64,000 nt of DNA from the NCBI RefSeq assembly GCF_002368095.1, contig NZ_AP018227.1, positions 7,332,123 through 7,396,122 on the forward strand. The letters are read 5' to 3'. This stretch comes from Calothrix parasitica NIES-267 (lineage in GTDB: Bacteria; Cyanobacteriota; Cyanobacteriia; Cyanobacteriales; Nostocaceae). The position numbers were made by a program, and so were the translations under genes. Below are positions 37,465-46,793 of this stretch, piece by piece. The notes under the pieces are model-generated. The model was given only the letters and a program-made list of their open reading frames with translations, had not been told where the DNA came from and searched no databases. The first letter of the stretch is position 1, and each line of letters opens with the position of its first letter.

Positions 37465-37773
37465 CTATAATATCCACTCAGAAGTACGCTCGCCTAAATC
37501 CAAAGGAACGCTGACAGCTTTCCCGAGTCGCGGACGTTCTCGCGTTTCCTCGATAAATCCTTGTACCTGTTCGGTCCCACCCATCCCATTCAGATAACTC
37601 GCTACGGTATCTAAATGTTCTAAGTACTCGTTCTCACTCAAAGGAAACGAAGCTTGCTCCAAATATTTCCACATCACCTGTAGAAATAGTTTCCCTTGCG
37701 TCCGACGCAATTGGACATCATAAGAACGTCCCCACTTCTCAATCAATATTTGACGTAATTCTTGTCCTGTCAT
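37465..37773 (-). CDS. DUF3067 family protein
   Basis: The 102-residue protein (MTGQELRQILIEKWGRSYDV, then LFLQVMWKYLEQASFPL) matches the cyanobacterial/plastid DUF3067 family, which is often found divergent from petC as here (227 bases between starts). It is small, soluble and present in oxygenic phototrophs, so a photosynthesis-related role is plausible, though its function is not known to me. Confidence 0.8.
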   Translation of the reverse strand: MTGQELRQILIEKWGRSYDVQLRRTQGKLFLQVMWKYLEQASFPLSENEYLEHLDTVASYLNGMGGTEQVQGFIEETRERPRLGKAVSVPLDLGERTSEWIL

Positions 37774-38000
37774 AACTTTACTTTGGGCTTTATTTACATT
37801 TAGTAATGATGTGAAGTTCCGTAACTCCAGTATGATAGGAATATAAAGAAATGTAATGCTAAATAAAGAATGTCTTTGAATATCTGAAGATAGCAGAAGG
37901 CATTTATATAGGGCATGGGCAATCCAAGACTGGAGTTTCCCAATAAAAAGAACTCAGGTCAAAAAAAGTTAACAAAAAATCAACCTCGAACCCGTAGATT

Positions 38001-38540
38001 ATGGCTCAATTCTCTGAATCAATGGACGTACCCGATATGGGTCGTCGCCAATTCATGAATCTTTTGACTTTCGGAACTGTCTCCGGAGTTGCTCTGGGAG
38101 TATTGTATCCCGTTGTCAAGTATTTTCTTCCGCCTTCGAGTGGTGGTGCTGGTGGTGGTGCCACAGCTAAAGACGAACTTGGCGATACTGTCAGTGTTTC
38201 TGACTTTTTAGGCAAGCACAACGTTGGCGATCGCACTTTGGTGCAGGGACTGAAGGGAGACCCTACATACATTGTGGTAGACGGAAGCGAATCCATCCAA
38301 GATTATGGAATCAACGCTATTTGTACCCACTTGGGTTGCGTTGTACCTTGGAATATTGCTGAAAATAAATTTAAATGTCCCTGTCACGGTTCCCAGTACG
38401 ATGCTACTGGTAAAGTAGTTCGAGGCCCAGCACCATTATCTTTAGCGCTTTCTCATGTAGCGGTACAAGATGACCAAATGGTAATTACTCCTTGGACTGA
38501 AACTGATTTCCGTACCGATGAAGAACCTTGGTGGGCTTAA
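38001..38540 (+). CDS. petC: Cytochrome b6f complex Rieske iron-sulfur subunit
   Basis: The 179-residue protein carries electrons from plastoquinol to cytochrome f in the thylakoid. It has an N-terminal region with RRQFMN (twin Arg), one membrane helix (about residues 18-40), a Gly-rich hinge and the Rieske [2Fe-2S] motifs CTHLGC (about 108) and CPCHGS (about 127). Length is typical. petA follows 223 bases downstream on the same strand, the usual petCA order. Confidence 0.97.
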   Translation: MAQFSESMDVPDMGRRQFMNLLTFGTVSGVALGVLYPVVKYFLPPSSGGAGGGATAKDELGDTVSVSDFLGKHNVGDRTLVQGLKGDPTYIVVDGSESIQDYGINAICTHLGCVVPWNIAENKFKCPCHGSQYDATGKVVRGPAPLSLALSHVAVQDDQMVITPWTETDFRTDEEPWWA

Positions 38541-38763
38541 AACAGTTATCAGTTATCAGTTGTTCACCGGTCAGGTGTGGATCATCAGTATCCGTTTTAT
38601 TAGGCTTCAGTAGGTAATGCGGGCTATATTCTTGCCTAAATCGTTAATTTCTTCTTGAGGTCAATTCTAATAACTGCTGGCTGTTGCTTATTTTAATCCT
38701 GCATTCCGAGTTCTTGAGACAAGAGCTAATAACTAATAACTAACGACCAATTCCGAAGAAGAG

Positions 38764-39765
38764 ATGAGAAATAATTGTACGACTCGGTTAAGTCGCTTAT
38801 TTAAGGCGATTTCTAAAACATTGCTTGTGGCAATTGCTACGGTGACATTTTTCTTTACCAGCGATTTAGCACTTCCTCAAGCTGCTGCTGCTTATCCTTT
38901 CTGGGCACAAGCTGCATATCCGGAGACACCAAGAGAACCTACAGGAAGGATTGTTTGCGCTAACTGCCACTTAGCAGCAAAAAATACCGATGTAGAAGTA
39001 CCTCAGTCAGTATTACCAGATACCGTATTTAAAGCGGTAGTCAAAATTCCTTACGATACCGATGTCAAGCAAGTAGGTGCTGATGGTTCCAAGGTCGGTT
39101 TAAATGTTGGTGCGGTATTAATGCTACCCGAAGGGTTTAAACTGGCTCCTCCAGAGCGTATATCCGAAGAACTAAAAGAGGAAGTAGGAGACGTTTACTT
39201 CCAACCCTATACCCAACAGGAAGATAATAGTGTTTACTTAGTTGGACCGCTTCCTGGGGAGCAGTACCAAGAAATCGTTTTCCCAATTCTTTCTCCTAAC
39301 CCCGCAGTTGACAAAAATCTTCACTTCGGTAAATACGGCGTTTACGTCGGTGGAAACCGAGGACGCGGACAAGTTTATCCGACTGGGGAAAATAGCAATA
39401 ATAACGTTTTCACAACTTCTGCTGCTGGTACAATTACCAAAATTGCTAAAGAAGAAGATGATAGCGGTGCGATAAAATACGCTGTAGACGTTCAAACGAC
39501 CGAAGGAGAAACCGTAACTACTTCAATACCCGCAGGTCCAGAACTGATTGTTTCTGAAGGACAAGAAGTTGCAGCGGGTGAAGCTTTGACCAATAACCCG
39601 AATGTAGGTGGTTTTGGTCAGCATGACACAGAAATAGTACTGCAAAGCGCAGGTAGAGTTAGAGGATTGATAGCATTCGTAGCTCTTGTAATGATGGCTC
39701 AAATTATGCTTGTCCTCAAGAAAAAGCAAGTTGAGAAAGTTCAAGCTGCTGAAATGAACTTTTAA
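38764..39765 (+). CDS. petA: Cytochrome f (apocytochrome f precursor)
   Basis: The 333-residue precursor has a Sec-type signal peptide (about 1-43) ending before YPFWAQ; the new N-terminal Tyr44 is the unusual axial haem ligand of cytochrome f. The haem c motif CANCH is at about 65-69, and a C-terminal membrane helix ([18 protein letters not shown], about 300-317) anchors it. It passes electrons from the Rieske protein to plastocyanin or cytochrome c6. It ends with a strong terminator. Confidence 0.97.
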   Translation: MRNNCTTRLSRLFKAISKTLLVAIATVTFFFTSDLALPQAAAAYPFWAQAAYPETPREPTGRIVCANCHLAAKNTDVEVPQSVLPDTVFKAVVKIPYDTDVKQVGADGSKVGLNVGAVLMLPEGFKLAPPERISEELKEEVGDVYFQPYTQQEDNSVYLVGPLPGEQYQEIVFPILSPNPAVDKNLHFGKYGVYVGGNRGRGQVYPTGENSNNNVFTTSAAGTITKIAKEEDDSGAIKYAVDVQTTEGETVTTSIPAGPELIVSEGQEVAAGEALTNNPNVGGFGQHDTEIVLQSAGRVRGLIAFVALVMMAQIMLVLKKKQVEKVQAAEMNF

Positions 39766-39798
39766 TCTCAATTGTCGCTTAGTTGAATAATTAACTAT

Positions 39799-39828
39799 AA
39801 GACAGGTAACAACCTGTCTTTTTTTTTA
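39799..39828 (+). terminator. Rho-independent terminator after petA
   Basis: AAGACAGGT pairs with ACCTGTCTT (9 bp, loop AACA) and runs straight into nine T residues. Confidence 0.92.
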
Positions 39829-39829
39829 C

Positions 39830-41928
39830 TTATGATTAGATCAGCCATCAATCTCATAAACCATTCATAATCAATGTTAAACCATTTATTTTTAGGCAAT
39901 AAAGCTCTAATTCCACTCTTCTTTATCAAAATAAGTCGTTTTAATCATAAAAAACATGTTCTATTTATTTAGCAATTATTCAGTATCTAAAATTAATCTA
40001 TAGTTGTTTGTTTTACCATTTAATTCTTAAAATAATATTCTCAAAAATAGCTCTACTACAAATTTAAACTAAGATTTATCCCTAAAATTAAATAGTTTCA
40101 ACTTGATTATTGTAATTAAAATCAGTCTAGGGTCTGATATAATCAACCCCTGGGATAGTTTAAATCACACAATAAGGCTCTTTACCTGCTTCAGTCGCAA
40201 AAAAAAAATTTTATTTAAAACAAAAAAATTAAACTTTTTATCAAATTTTTGATACAGTAAAAATTACCAACATAAGTTAACAAAGAATCTATCTTGGCAA
40301 ATCTTTCTATCTCCAGGGTCAACTCTAACGTCTTGTATTGCTCCAACCGGTTACGGAATGATATAAAATATCGACAGCTGTTTTGTGAAGGCGAACCCTA
40401 TAGAACCGAGCGATACGGCTTTGATATAAGCTAGTTATTGTCACTGCTTGGTCTGAATCTGTCCATAGCGACGTTTTTGTGTATCAGCAATTTAAATGCA
40501 TATTGTTTGTTTAACCATGAGCCTAGTACTAACCAATCAAACAAATTGAATGGAGAATACGTTTTTTAAGCTCAAGTTAATCTAAGCATTCGAGATAATT
40601 TCTGTTAATGTTCAGCTTCAAGGTTGTAAAGGAATGTTTAAGTCTGCGATAATCAACAAGCCATCAGACCCTTCCTTGAATGTAAATCTAGGTTGCAATC
40701 TCAAATATAAACCTGGAGACTACCGAGAGGAGATTTTTGTCACGGTAGAGTTTCTTCGATATTTGAAGCAGAATACGAGTTCGGAGGATTAGAAAAATTG
40801 GTGCAGCTAAAACTTATGTTTGTGGATAGAAGGTAGATAAATATGCTCGAAATTGCTAGAGATAAGTATTCTAGTATAAACGGGTAGATTTATATATAGC
40901 TTCCTAGCAGATTGCAGTTTTTTAACTTTAGATGTATTTGGCGACTTGAGAATGATGAAGCCGGACATTAAGTTATGGTATTCAAGTAGGTAGAAGCCAA
41001 TCTTCTTTACTTGAGATAGTTAAAATTTCTCGTTCTAGAAATAGAAATTACCTTTCTCGAACAAGGTGAAGTAAAGTGCGACTTTTTTAGCATTTAATCG
41101 GAGTGCTTTCTCATAGAGTGCGATGATAGTAACCCGAAAGGTAGAAGAAATTTTGTCAAAATTCAGAAGTGTTTGTTAAATAAGGTGCAACGAATGGTAC
41201 TGTATTAGAGTGGTCTATTTTTTGTCAATTTTAAGCGGTTAATCTAACTGCTTGACTTGCTGGGTCATAATCCAGTATTAAAGTCATACAAGCCTTTTTT
41301 CCCGCAATTATAGTTACGATTACAGTTAAGCGTTGAGGAAACGTATGTAATTATCCTACTTCCTGATTCAAGTCTTAAAATCAGTAGATATTTGAGACGT
41401 TTTCTGCTCGGCATTAAAGAATTAATAGGTTTTTTATTGCTAAGTAGTCTGAAATAGTTTGGATTTATCTATTTCTTTATGTATAAAAAGAGGTTTTCTC
41501 TTATTTAAGAAATTTGTCTTTACAGATAAACTTCTTAAGAGAACTTCTATAGAAGCTAGCTACTGTAAAATATAGCGGCAAAATACGACTAAATGTAGAG
41601 TCAAATCTCTGCATAATCTACCGCTCAGGGTAGATAATAACGCACATTTATAAGTTCTAAGCGCGTGAAAACGCTTTCTGTGCTTTTATGAATTGGTCGC
41701 AGTAGTTATAAGTCAGCCAAGACTATAAAACCTACCGAGAAAATCTCGGAAAGTATAAGCCCTTCTTGCGAATTAACGCAGTTAAGGAGAAATCACTCTT
41801 CCCGAATGGGAAAACAGAGCGAGCCTGGGAACCTGCTTGCGGTTAGAAGAATGGGTAAAATTGATATCCTGCTTTTAACCATGTAGAAAGTCAAAAGTTC
41901 AAGTTTATTAACGGGGATTTCAGCAACT
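39830..41928. other. 2.1 kb gene-free region upstream of mysA
   Basis: No convincing open frame, tRNA, or known RNA family is visible over about 2.1 kb. The first 450 bases are very AT-rich. From about 40300 on the composition is more mixed, with short hairpins such as CTACCG (40720) / CGGTAG (40743), and the last 250 bases hold paired blocks (ACCGAGAAAATCTCGG near 41733). This may be a long 5' leader or harbour non-coding RNA, but nothing can be named. Confidence 0.5.
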
Positions 41929-43170
41929 ATGGGTATTGTTCAGTCAAAGTTAGAAGCTACTGAATCTGCTTTTCATATAGAAGCCTATGAAAAAATTGAA
42001 TATAGCCTTGTCTATGTTAATGGAATTTTTGACATAAACAATCCAGAATTAGCGGAGTGCTATCAAAAATTTGGAAGATGCTTGGCTGTGGTAGATTCCA
42101 ATGTCTACAAGCACTTCAGCAGTAAAATGCAGCAGTATTTCGAGCATTACAACATCGATATGACTGCTTTCCCCGTAACTATCACCGAGCCTAATAAAAC
42201 AATCCAAACTTTCGAGACGATTATAGATGCATTCGCTGACTTTAAACTGGTTCGTAAAGAGCCTGTTTTGGTAATCGGTGGTGGATTGGTAACGGATGTA
42301 GCGGGTTTTGCTTGTTCTACTTATCGTCGTAGCAGTAACTATATTCGCATCCCTACTACTTTGATTGGTTTAATCGACGCTAGTGTTGCTATTAAAGTAG
42401 CGGTTAACCATAAGAAGTTGAAAAACCGTCTGGGTGCTTACCATGCTTCTTCTAAAGTATTTCTTGATTTCTCCTTCTTGGGTACCTTACCCACAGACCA
42501 AGTACGCAACGGTATGGCTGAATTAGTCAAAATTGCCGTAGTTGGTCACAAAGAAGTATTTGAATTGCTTGAAGAGTACGGAGAAGAACTGCTTCGTACA
42601 CACTTCGGTAACATTGATGCGACAGAGGAAATAAAAGAAGTCGCTCATAAGTTGACTTATAAAGCTATCAAGAAAATGTTGGAATACGAAGTACCCAACC
42701 TCCACGAATTAGACCTTGATAGAGTAATAGCCTATGGTCACAGTTGGAGTCCGACCCTAGAATTAGCACCTAGAGTACCTATTTTCCACGGTCATGCAGT
42801 CAATATCGATATGGCTTTATCGGCGACTGTTGCAGCGAAAAGAGGCTATATCACCGAACAAGATAGAGACCGTATCTTAGGCACAATGAGCCGAATTGGA
42901 CTTTCTCTTGACCATCCTTTGTTAGAACCAGACCTATTATGGCGTGCTACAGAATCTATTTCTTTAACAAGAGACGGAAAACAAAGAGCCGCAATGCCAA
43001 AACCAATCGGTGAATGCTTCTTCGTCAATGACTTGACCCCTGAAGAATTAACAGAAGCTTTAGCAGAACATAAAGAAATCTGTCAGAAATTCCCTCGTGG
43101 TGGTGAAGGAGTTGATATGTACCCGGTTTATTCTGAATCAGAAACTGAGCTTGTAGGGAGCGAAAGCTAA
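41929..43170 (+). CDS. mysA: MysA: 4-deoxygadusol-branch sugar phosphate cyclase (DDG synthase)
   Basis: The 413-residue protein belongs to the dehydroquinate-synthase-like sugar phosphate cyclases and matches demethyl-4-deoxygadusol synthase, the first step of mycosporine biosynthesis from sedoheptulose 7-phosphate. NAD-binding [38 protein letters not shown], the metal ligand Glu in [12 protein letters not shown] and histidines in AYGHSWSP and [10 protein letters not shown] are all present. Its stop overlaps the mysB start as TAATG, so translation is coupled. The ATG is preceded by a weak GGGGAT ribosome site and a 2.1 kb gene-free region. Confidence 0.93.
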   Translation: MGIVQSKLEATESAFHIEAYEKIEYSLVYVNGIFDINNPELAECYQKFGRCLAVVDSNVYKHFSSKMQQYFEHYNIDMTAFPVTITEPNKTIQTFETIIDAFADFKLVRKEPVLVIGGGLVTDVAGFACSTYRRSSNYIRIPTTLIGLIDASVAIKVAVNHKKLKNRLGAYHASSKVFLDFSFLGTLPTDQVRNGMAELVKIAVVGHKEVFELLEEYGEELLRTHFGNIDATEEIKEVAHKLTYKAIKKMLEYEVPNLHELDLDRVIAYGHSWSPTLELAPRVPIFHGHAVNIDMALSATVAAKRGYITEQDRDRILGTMSRIGLSLDHPLLEPDLLWRATESISLTRDGKQRAAMPKPIGECFFVNDLTPEELTEALAEHKEICQKFPRGGEGVDMYPVYSESETELVGSES

Positions 43171-44006
43171 TGACGGGTGTTGTAGAGAAACCAGTGGCTA
43201 GACCCGTCACACCTTTAGGGATATTAGCCCAGGAATTAGAAGCAGTAGTGCAAGCGCTGGATAAAGAAACATTACCAGCACAAATCAAAGAGAAGCTGCA
43301 GTTTGCTTCCCGTTTAGCATCAGGTTTAGACCCTTATTTAGAAGAATGCACCACCTCTGAATCGGCAGCTTTAAAAGCTCTTGCTGACAAGACTGCACGC
43401 GAGCAATGGAGTAACCGCTTTAATCAAGGGGAAACTGTCGTCGCTTTAGAACAGGAAATGCTTTCCGGTCATATAGAAGGACAAACCTTAAAAATGTTCA
43501 TTCATATGACCAAAGCTAAGCGAGTACTGGAAGTAGGTATGTTTACGGGCTATTCTGCCTTAGCTATGGCCGAAGCATTACCAGCAGATGGCAAACTTAT
43601 TGCTTGTGAAGTAGACCCCTATACAGCAGATTTCGGCAGAGCAGCTTTCCGCGAGTCTCCCCACGGCGAAAAAATTCAAGTTGAAACCGGACCAGCGGCT
43701 GATACTTTGGACAAGCTCGCAGCAGCAGGAGAGTCATTTGAATTCGTATTTATTGATGCAGACAAACCAGGGTACGTAGATTACTTCAATACCCTGTTGG
43801 AGAAAAACTTGTTAGCCCCATCTGGGTTTATCTGCGTTGATAATACATTGCTTCAGGGACAGCCTTATTTGACCGAAGCAGAACGTACTGCTAACGGAAA
43901 AGCAATTGACGAATTTAACCGTACCGTCGCGGCCGATAAACGTGTTGAACAAGTTCTACTTCCACTAAGAGATGGTTTAAGCATCATCCGACGGTTAGAA
44001 GATTAG
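43170..44006 (+). CDS. mysB: MysB: O-methyltransferase of 4-deoxygadusol synthesis
   Basis: The 278-residue protein is a CCoAOMT-like SAM methyltransferase: SAM motif VLEVGMFTGYSALAMAEAL starting near residue 119, FIDADKPGYVDYF near 193 and CVDNTLLQGQ near 218. In mycosporine pathways it methylates the product of MysA to give 4-deoxygadusol. Position directly after mysA with a one-base stop-start overlap confirms the assignment. A strong hairpin separates it from mysC. Confidence 0.93.
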   Translation: MTGVVEKPVARPVTPLGILAQELEAVVQALDKETLPAQIKEKLQFASRLASGLDPYLEECTTSESAALKALADKTAREQWSNRFNQGETVVALEQEMLSGHIEGQTLKMFIHMTKAKRVLEVGMFTGYSALAMAEALPADGKLIACEVDPYTADFGRAAFRESPHGEKIQVETGPAADTLDKLAAAGESFEFVFIDADKPGYVDYFNTLLEKNLLAPSGFICVDNTLLQGQPYLTEAERTANGKAIDEFNRTVAADKRVEQVLLPLRDGLSIIRRLED

Positions 44007-44022
44007 CAAAGTCCGTCAAACT

Positions 44023-44063
44023 TATAACTTTTACCCCCTTCTCTTTAGGGAGTAAAAGTTATA
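44023..44063 (+). promoter_or_regulatory. Strong intercistronic hairpin between mysB and mysC
   Basis: TATAACTTTTAC (44023-44034) pairs perfectly over 12 bp with GTAAAAGTTATA (44052-44063), with an inner CCCT/AGGG pair. It is followed by an A-rich run, not T-rich, so a partial terminator or an mRNA-stabilising or processing structure is more likely than a full stop. Confidence 0.65.
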
Positions 44064-44159
44064 GAAAAAAATAAAAATCAAGTAAGAGGTAATTTTCTAT
44101 TCCCCACTCCCTAATCCATAGTTTCTTAAAATACTTTTATCAGAGTTCTTTATTATAAA

Positions 44160-45569
44160 ATGGCACAATCATCTGTTTCTGTTTCCGCATCTCAACCAAT
44201 CGCACCTCCTACTTCAATAGGTATGCGTTTTTTTGCGCTATTTCAAAACCTGGCTACTTTAACTTTGCTTTTACTAGCCTTACCGATAAATGCCACTATA
44301 GTTCTGACGACTTTACTCTTAAATATACTGACTTCTCCGTTTCAGAAGAAACAGACAACAGTGGTCGCTACCGAAAAGAAAAATATTCTGATTAGCGGTG
44401 GAAAAATGACCAAAGCACTACAGCTTGCTCGGTTTTTTCATAGCGCAGGACATCGGGTAATACTGACGGAAACTCATAAATACTGGCTGTCGGGTCATCG
44501 ATTTTCTCAGTCTGTAGATAAGTTTTATACAACCCCTGTTCCCCAAAAAGATTCACAAGCTTATACTCAAGCCTTAATAGACATTATTAACAAAGAAGGC
44601 ATTGATATATATATTCCGGTAACAAGTCCAATTGCTAGCTACTACGATTCTTTAGCAAAACCCGCGCTATCAGAATATTGTGAAGTATTTCATATAGATG
44701 CAGCTACTTGTGAAATGCTAGATGATAAATTCGCTTTCAGCGAAAAAGCCCGGAGCTTTGGGTTATCGATTCCGAAGTGTTTTAAAATAACTAATCCCGA
44801 ACAGGTTATAAATTTTGATTTCTCTGGAGAAACTCGAAAATATATTCTCAAGAGCATTCCTTACGATTCAGTAAGACGGCTAGATTTAACAAAGCTTCCT
44901 TGCGATACTCCAGAAGAAACAGAAGCCTTTGTGCGAAGCTTACCAATCAGTCCGCAAAAGCCTTGGATAATGCAAGAATTTATTCCTGGGAAAGAATATT
45001 GTACTCACAGCACCGTTAGGGATGGTGTAATGAGACTGCATTGCTGTTGTGAATCTTCAGCTTTCCAGGTCAATTACGAAAACGTAGAAAATCCAAAAAT
45101 TCGTGAATGGGTAACGCATTTTGTCAAAGAATTGGGAGTTACCGGACAACTTTCTTTTGATTTTATCGAAGCCGAAGACGGTAATGTTTATGCTATTGAA
45201 TGCAATCCTCGCACGCATTCTGCAATCACAATATTTCACGACCAACTACAGCAAGCTGCAAATGCTTACTTGAGTAAAGAACCTATCGCAGCACCATTAC
45301 AAGCGCTACCAAACAGCAAACCAACTTATTGGACATATCATGAATTTTGGCGACTAAATGAAATTCGTTCTCTTTCTCAGCTAGGGAATTGGATTAAGAA
45401 TATGTTGCGAGGTACAGACGCTATTTACACATTTGACGACTGTTTACCATTTTTAATGGTGCATCATTGGCAAATTCCTGTGTTATTGCTGAAAAACTTA
45501 TCCAAATTAAAAGGTTGGACAAGAATAGATTTCAACATCGGTAAACTTGTGGAATTGGGTGGAGATTAA
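44160..45569 (+). CDS. mysC: MysC: ATP-grasp ligase forming mycosporine-glycine
   Basis: The 469-residue protein joins glycine to 4-deoxygadusol with ATP. After a hydrophobic N-terminal stretch (about residues 20-58, possibly membrane-associated) comes the pre-ATP-grasp domain (ILISGGKMTKALQLARFF) and the ATP-grasp fold with IMQEFIPGKEYCTHS and GQLSFDFIEAEDGNVYAIEC plus NPRTHSAI, whose Glu and Asn bind Mg-ATP. It matches cyanobacterial MysC. No mysD (D-Ala-D-Ala-ligase-like) or mysE (NRPS-like) follows within the window. Confidence 0.92.
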   Translation: MAQSSVSVSASQPIAPPTSIGMRFFALFQNLATLTLLLLALPINATIVLTTLLLNILTSPFQKKQTTVVATEKKNILISGGKMTKALQLARFFHSAGHRVILTETHKYWLSGHRFSQSVDKFYTTPVPQKDSQAYTQALIDIINKEGIDIYIPVTSPIASYYDSLAKPALSEYCEVFHIDAATCEMLDDKFAFSEKARSFGLSIPKCFKITNPEQVINFDFSGETRKYILKSIPYDSVRRLDLTKLPCDTPEETEAFVRSLPISPQKPWIMQEFIPGKEYCTHSTVRDGVMRLHCCCESSAFQVNYENVENPKIREWVTHFVKELGVTGQLSFDFIEAEDGNVYAIECNPRTHSAITIFHDQLQQAANAYLSKEPIAAPLQALPNSKPTYWTYHEFWRLNEIRSLSQLGNWIKNMLRGTDAIYTFDDCLPFLMVHHWQIPVLLLKNLSKLKGWTRIDFNIGKLVELGGD

Positions 45570-45713
45570 TCCGAAGAAGAAACAGAGGTTCCAATTAAAA
45601 GTTTTTAGATTATAAAAAATTTTGAGGGAACCCAGTTGGTAAAGAATTTAGGTCTTGCTGAAGCGCGCAGCCGTTAGCCATATTGAAATATGAATTTATT
45701 TTTATCATATTTA

Positions 45714-45792
45714 CTAGCCCCCTAAATCCCACAAATAAGCGGGGACTTGAAATTGTTCTTCTCCCCGCTTATTTGGGGGGTTGGGGGCTAAT
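45714..45792. repeat. Large imperfect palindrome (AGCCCCCTAAATCCC...)
   Basis: TAGCCCCCTAAATCCC on the left pairs imperfectly with GGGGGGTTGGGGGCTA on the right, with inner AAATAAGCGGGGA / TCCCCGCTTATTT arms. This is a dispersed cyanobacterial fold-back element. It lies in the 45570-46203 spacer downstream of mysC. Confidence 0.8.
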
Positions 45793-45861
45793 CATAGTTT
45801 TAATCAGCAATGCCAGAATTTAACCCCAACCAAAAAATTAATTAGTTTTGAATATATTTAT

Positions 45862-45987
45862 AGGACTTACGCAAAAGTAACGTAATTGGGTCATTACGAG
45901 CGACAGCGACGTAATCTCTCGAAACTTTGGGATTGCTTCCCTACACTCCGTTTCGGTCGCAATGACAATTTTGCTTTGCGTAAGTCC
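45862..45987. mobile_element. MITE-like element with AGGACTTACGCAAA ends
   Basis: Terminal inverted repeats AGGACTTACGCAAA and TTTGCGTAAGTCCT bound a 126-base non-coding element. Ends of this kind belong to a widespread cyanobacterial MITE/IS family. It could be moved only by a transposase acting in trans. Confidence 0.8.
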
Positions 45988-46020
45988 TGATTTAATTGAC
46001 GCAGATTTCTATTTTTTCAG

Positions 46021-46067
46021 TTTGTAGTCAGGACTTAAGTCCTCAAAGCGATAAATCGCTGACTACG
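46021..46067. repeat. Short fold-back repeat (GTAGTCA...TGACTAC)
   Basis: GTAGTCA and TGACTAC enclose GGACTTAAGTCC and GCGATAAATCGC, giving a small multi-hairpin. It is a dispersed repeat between the MITE-like element and the Psb35-like gene. Confidence 0.7.
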
Positions 46068-46203
46068 AACAAATCTTAATGCACAACGGTAGTGTGGAAT
46101 ACCCTACATCTCAATCGGTCAGCACACCTTTAACTGGTTTATATATTTTTGTTACTTTTATTTACATAAAGACACAAAAGTTCAAAACAAGGATATAAGT
46201 CAC

Positions 46204-46434
46204 ATGATGACCATATTGATTTCATTATTCGTCGTTGGTTGGGTAGCTGCTTCGTTGATAGGTAGTCAAGCATATTTTCGAGGAGAGCAAAGAAAGCCCA
46301 TCCACGAACGTAACTGGAGTTCTGAGTCCTTTGATTTCTTAGCTAAATCGGTAACTGGTAAAGAAACCGATTACATCGAACGCGTACCCGCTTATGCAAT
46401 CGATGCTTATGCTGGTAAGGAAATGGGTAGATAG
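46204..46434 (+). CDS. Psb35-related small photosystem II-associated protein
   Basis: The 76-residue product has one N-terminal membrane helix (ILISLFVVGWVAASLIGSQA) followed by a conserved polar part (YFRGEQRKPIHERNWSSESF). From memory this matches the cyanobacterial Psb35-related family, thought to take part in photosystem II assembly or high-light-inducible protein stability in the thylakoid. Two consecutive ATG codons are possible starts (46204, 46207); AAGGAT at 46190 is a weak ribosome site. A perfect terminator follows, so the gene is transcribed alone. Confidence 0.65.
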   Translation: MMTILISLFVVGWVAASLIGSQAYFRGEQRKPIHERNWSSESFDFLAKSVTGKETDYIERVPAYAIDAYAGKEMGR

Positions 46435-46472
46435 TAAGAGAATGCAGTGCTTTGCTAACGGCATAAATTTTC

Positions 46473-46516
46473 ATAAACAAAGCCCTCAACATGAAGATAT
46501 TGAGGGCTTTGTTTAT
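46473..46516 (+). terminator. Terminator after the Psb35-like gene
   Basis: ATAAACAAAGCCCTCAA (46473-46489) pairs perfectly over 17 bp with TTGAGGGCTTTGTTTAT (46500-46516). It is the strongest hairpin in this part. The rest of 46435-46793 holds the AACATGCATCTTG repeat block and AAAATCC-type heptads (46700-46742). Confidence 0.88.
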
Positions 46517-46793
46517 ATGATTTTTTCAAGCAGCACCCGATTTTTAAGAATCTTGATTAACTTTGCGTCGAATAGGGCGGCTAATTTATATGATAATAAA
46601 ATTTCAAAATACTGTAGTGCGGTCTTCGTAGCGTGTCCGACAGAACATGCATCTTGGTCGCTAGTGTTATACAAATTAAATCCGTAACAACTTATGCAAG
46701 CAAAAATCCAAAATCTAAAATCCAAAATCTAAAATCCAAAATTAATATAAGGTGGACAATGCCCACCCTACAAAAAATAATTACGCCTTTTAA

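Noticed and set aside
41730-41880. Possible riboswitch or tRNA-like structure just before mysA
   Set aside because: Some short pairings exist, but no known riboswitch core, T-loop or acceptor pattern fits.
46394-46687. 97-codon plus-strand frame overlapping the end of the Psb35-like gene
   Set aside because: It crosses the terminator hairpin and a dispersed repeat; it is a shadow frame.
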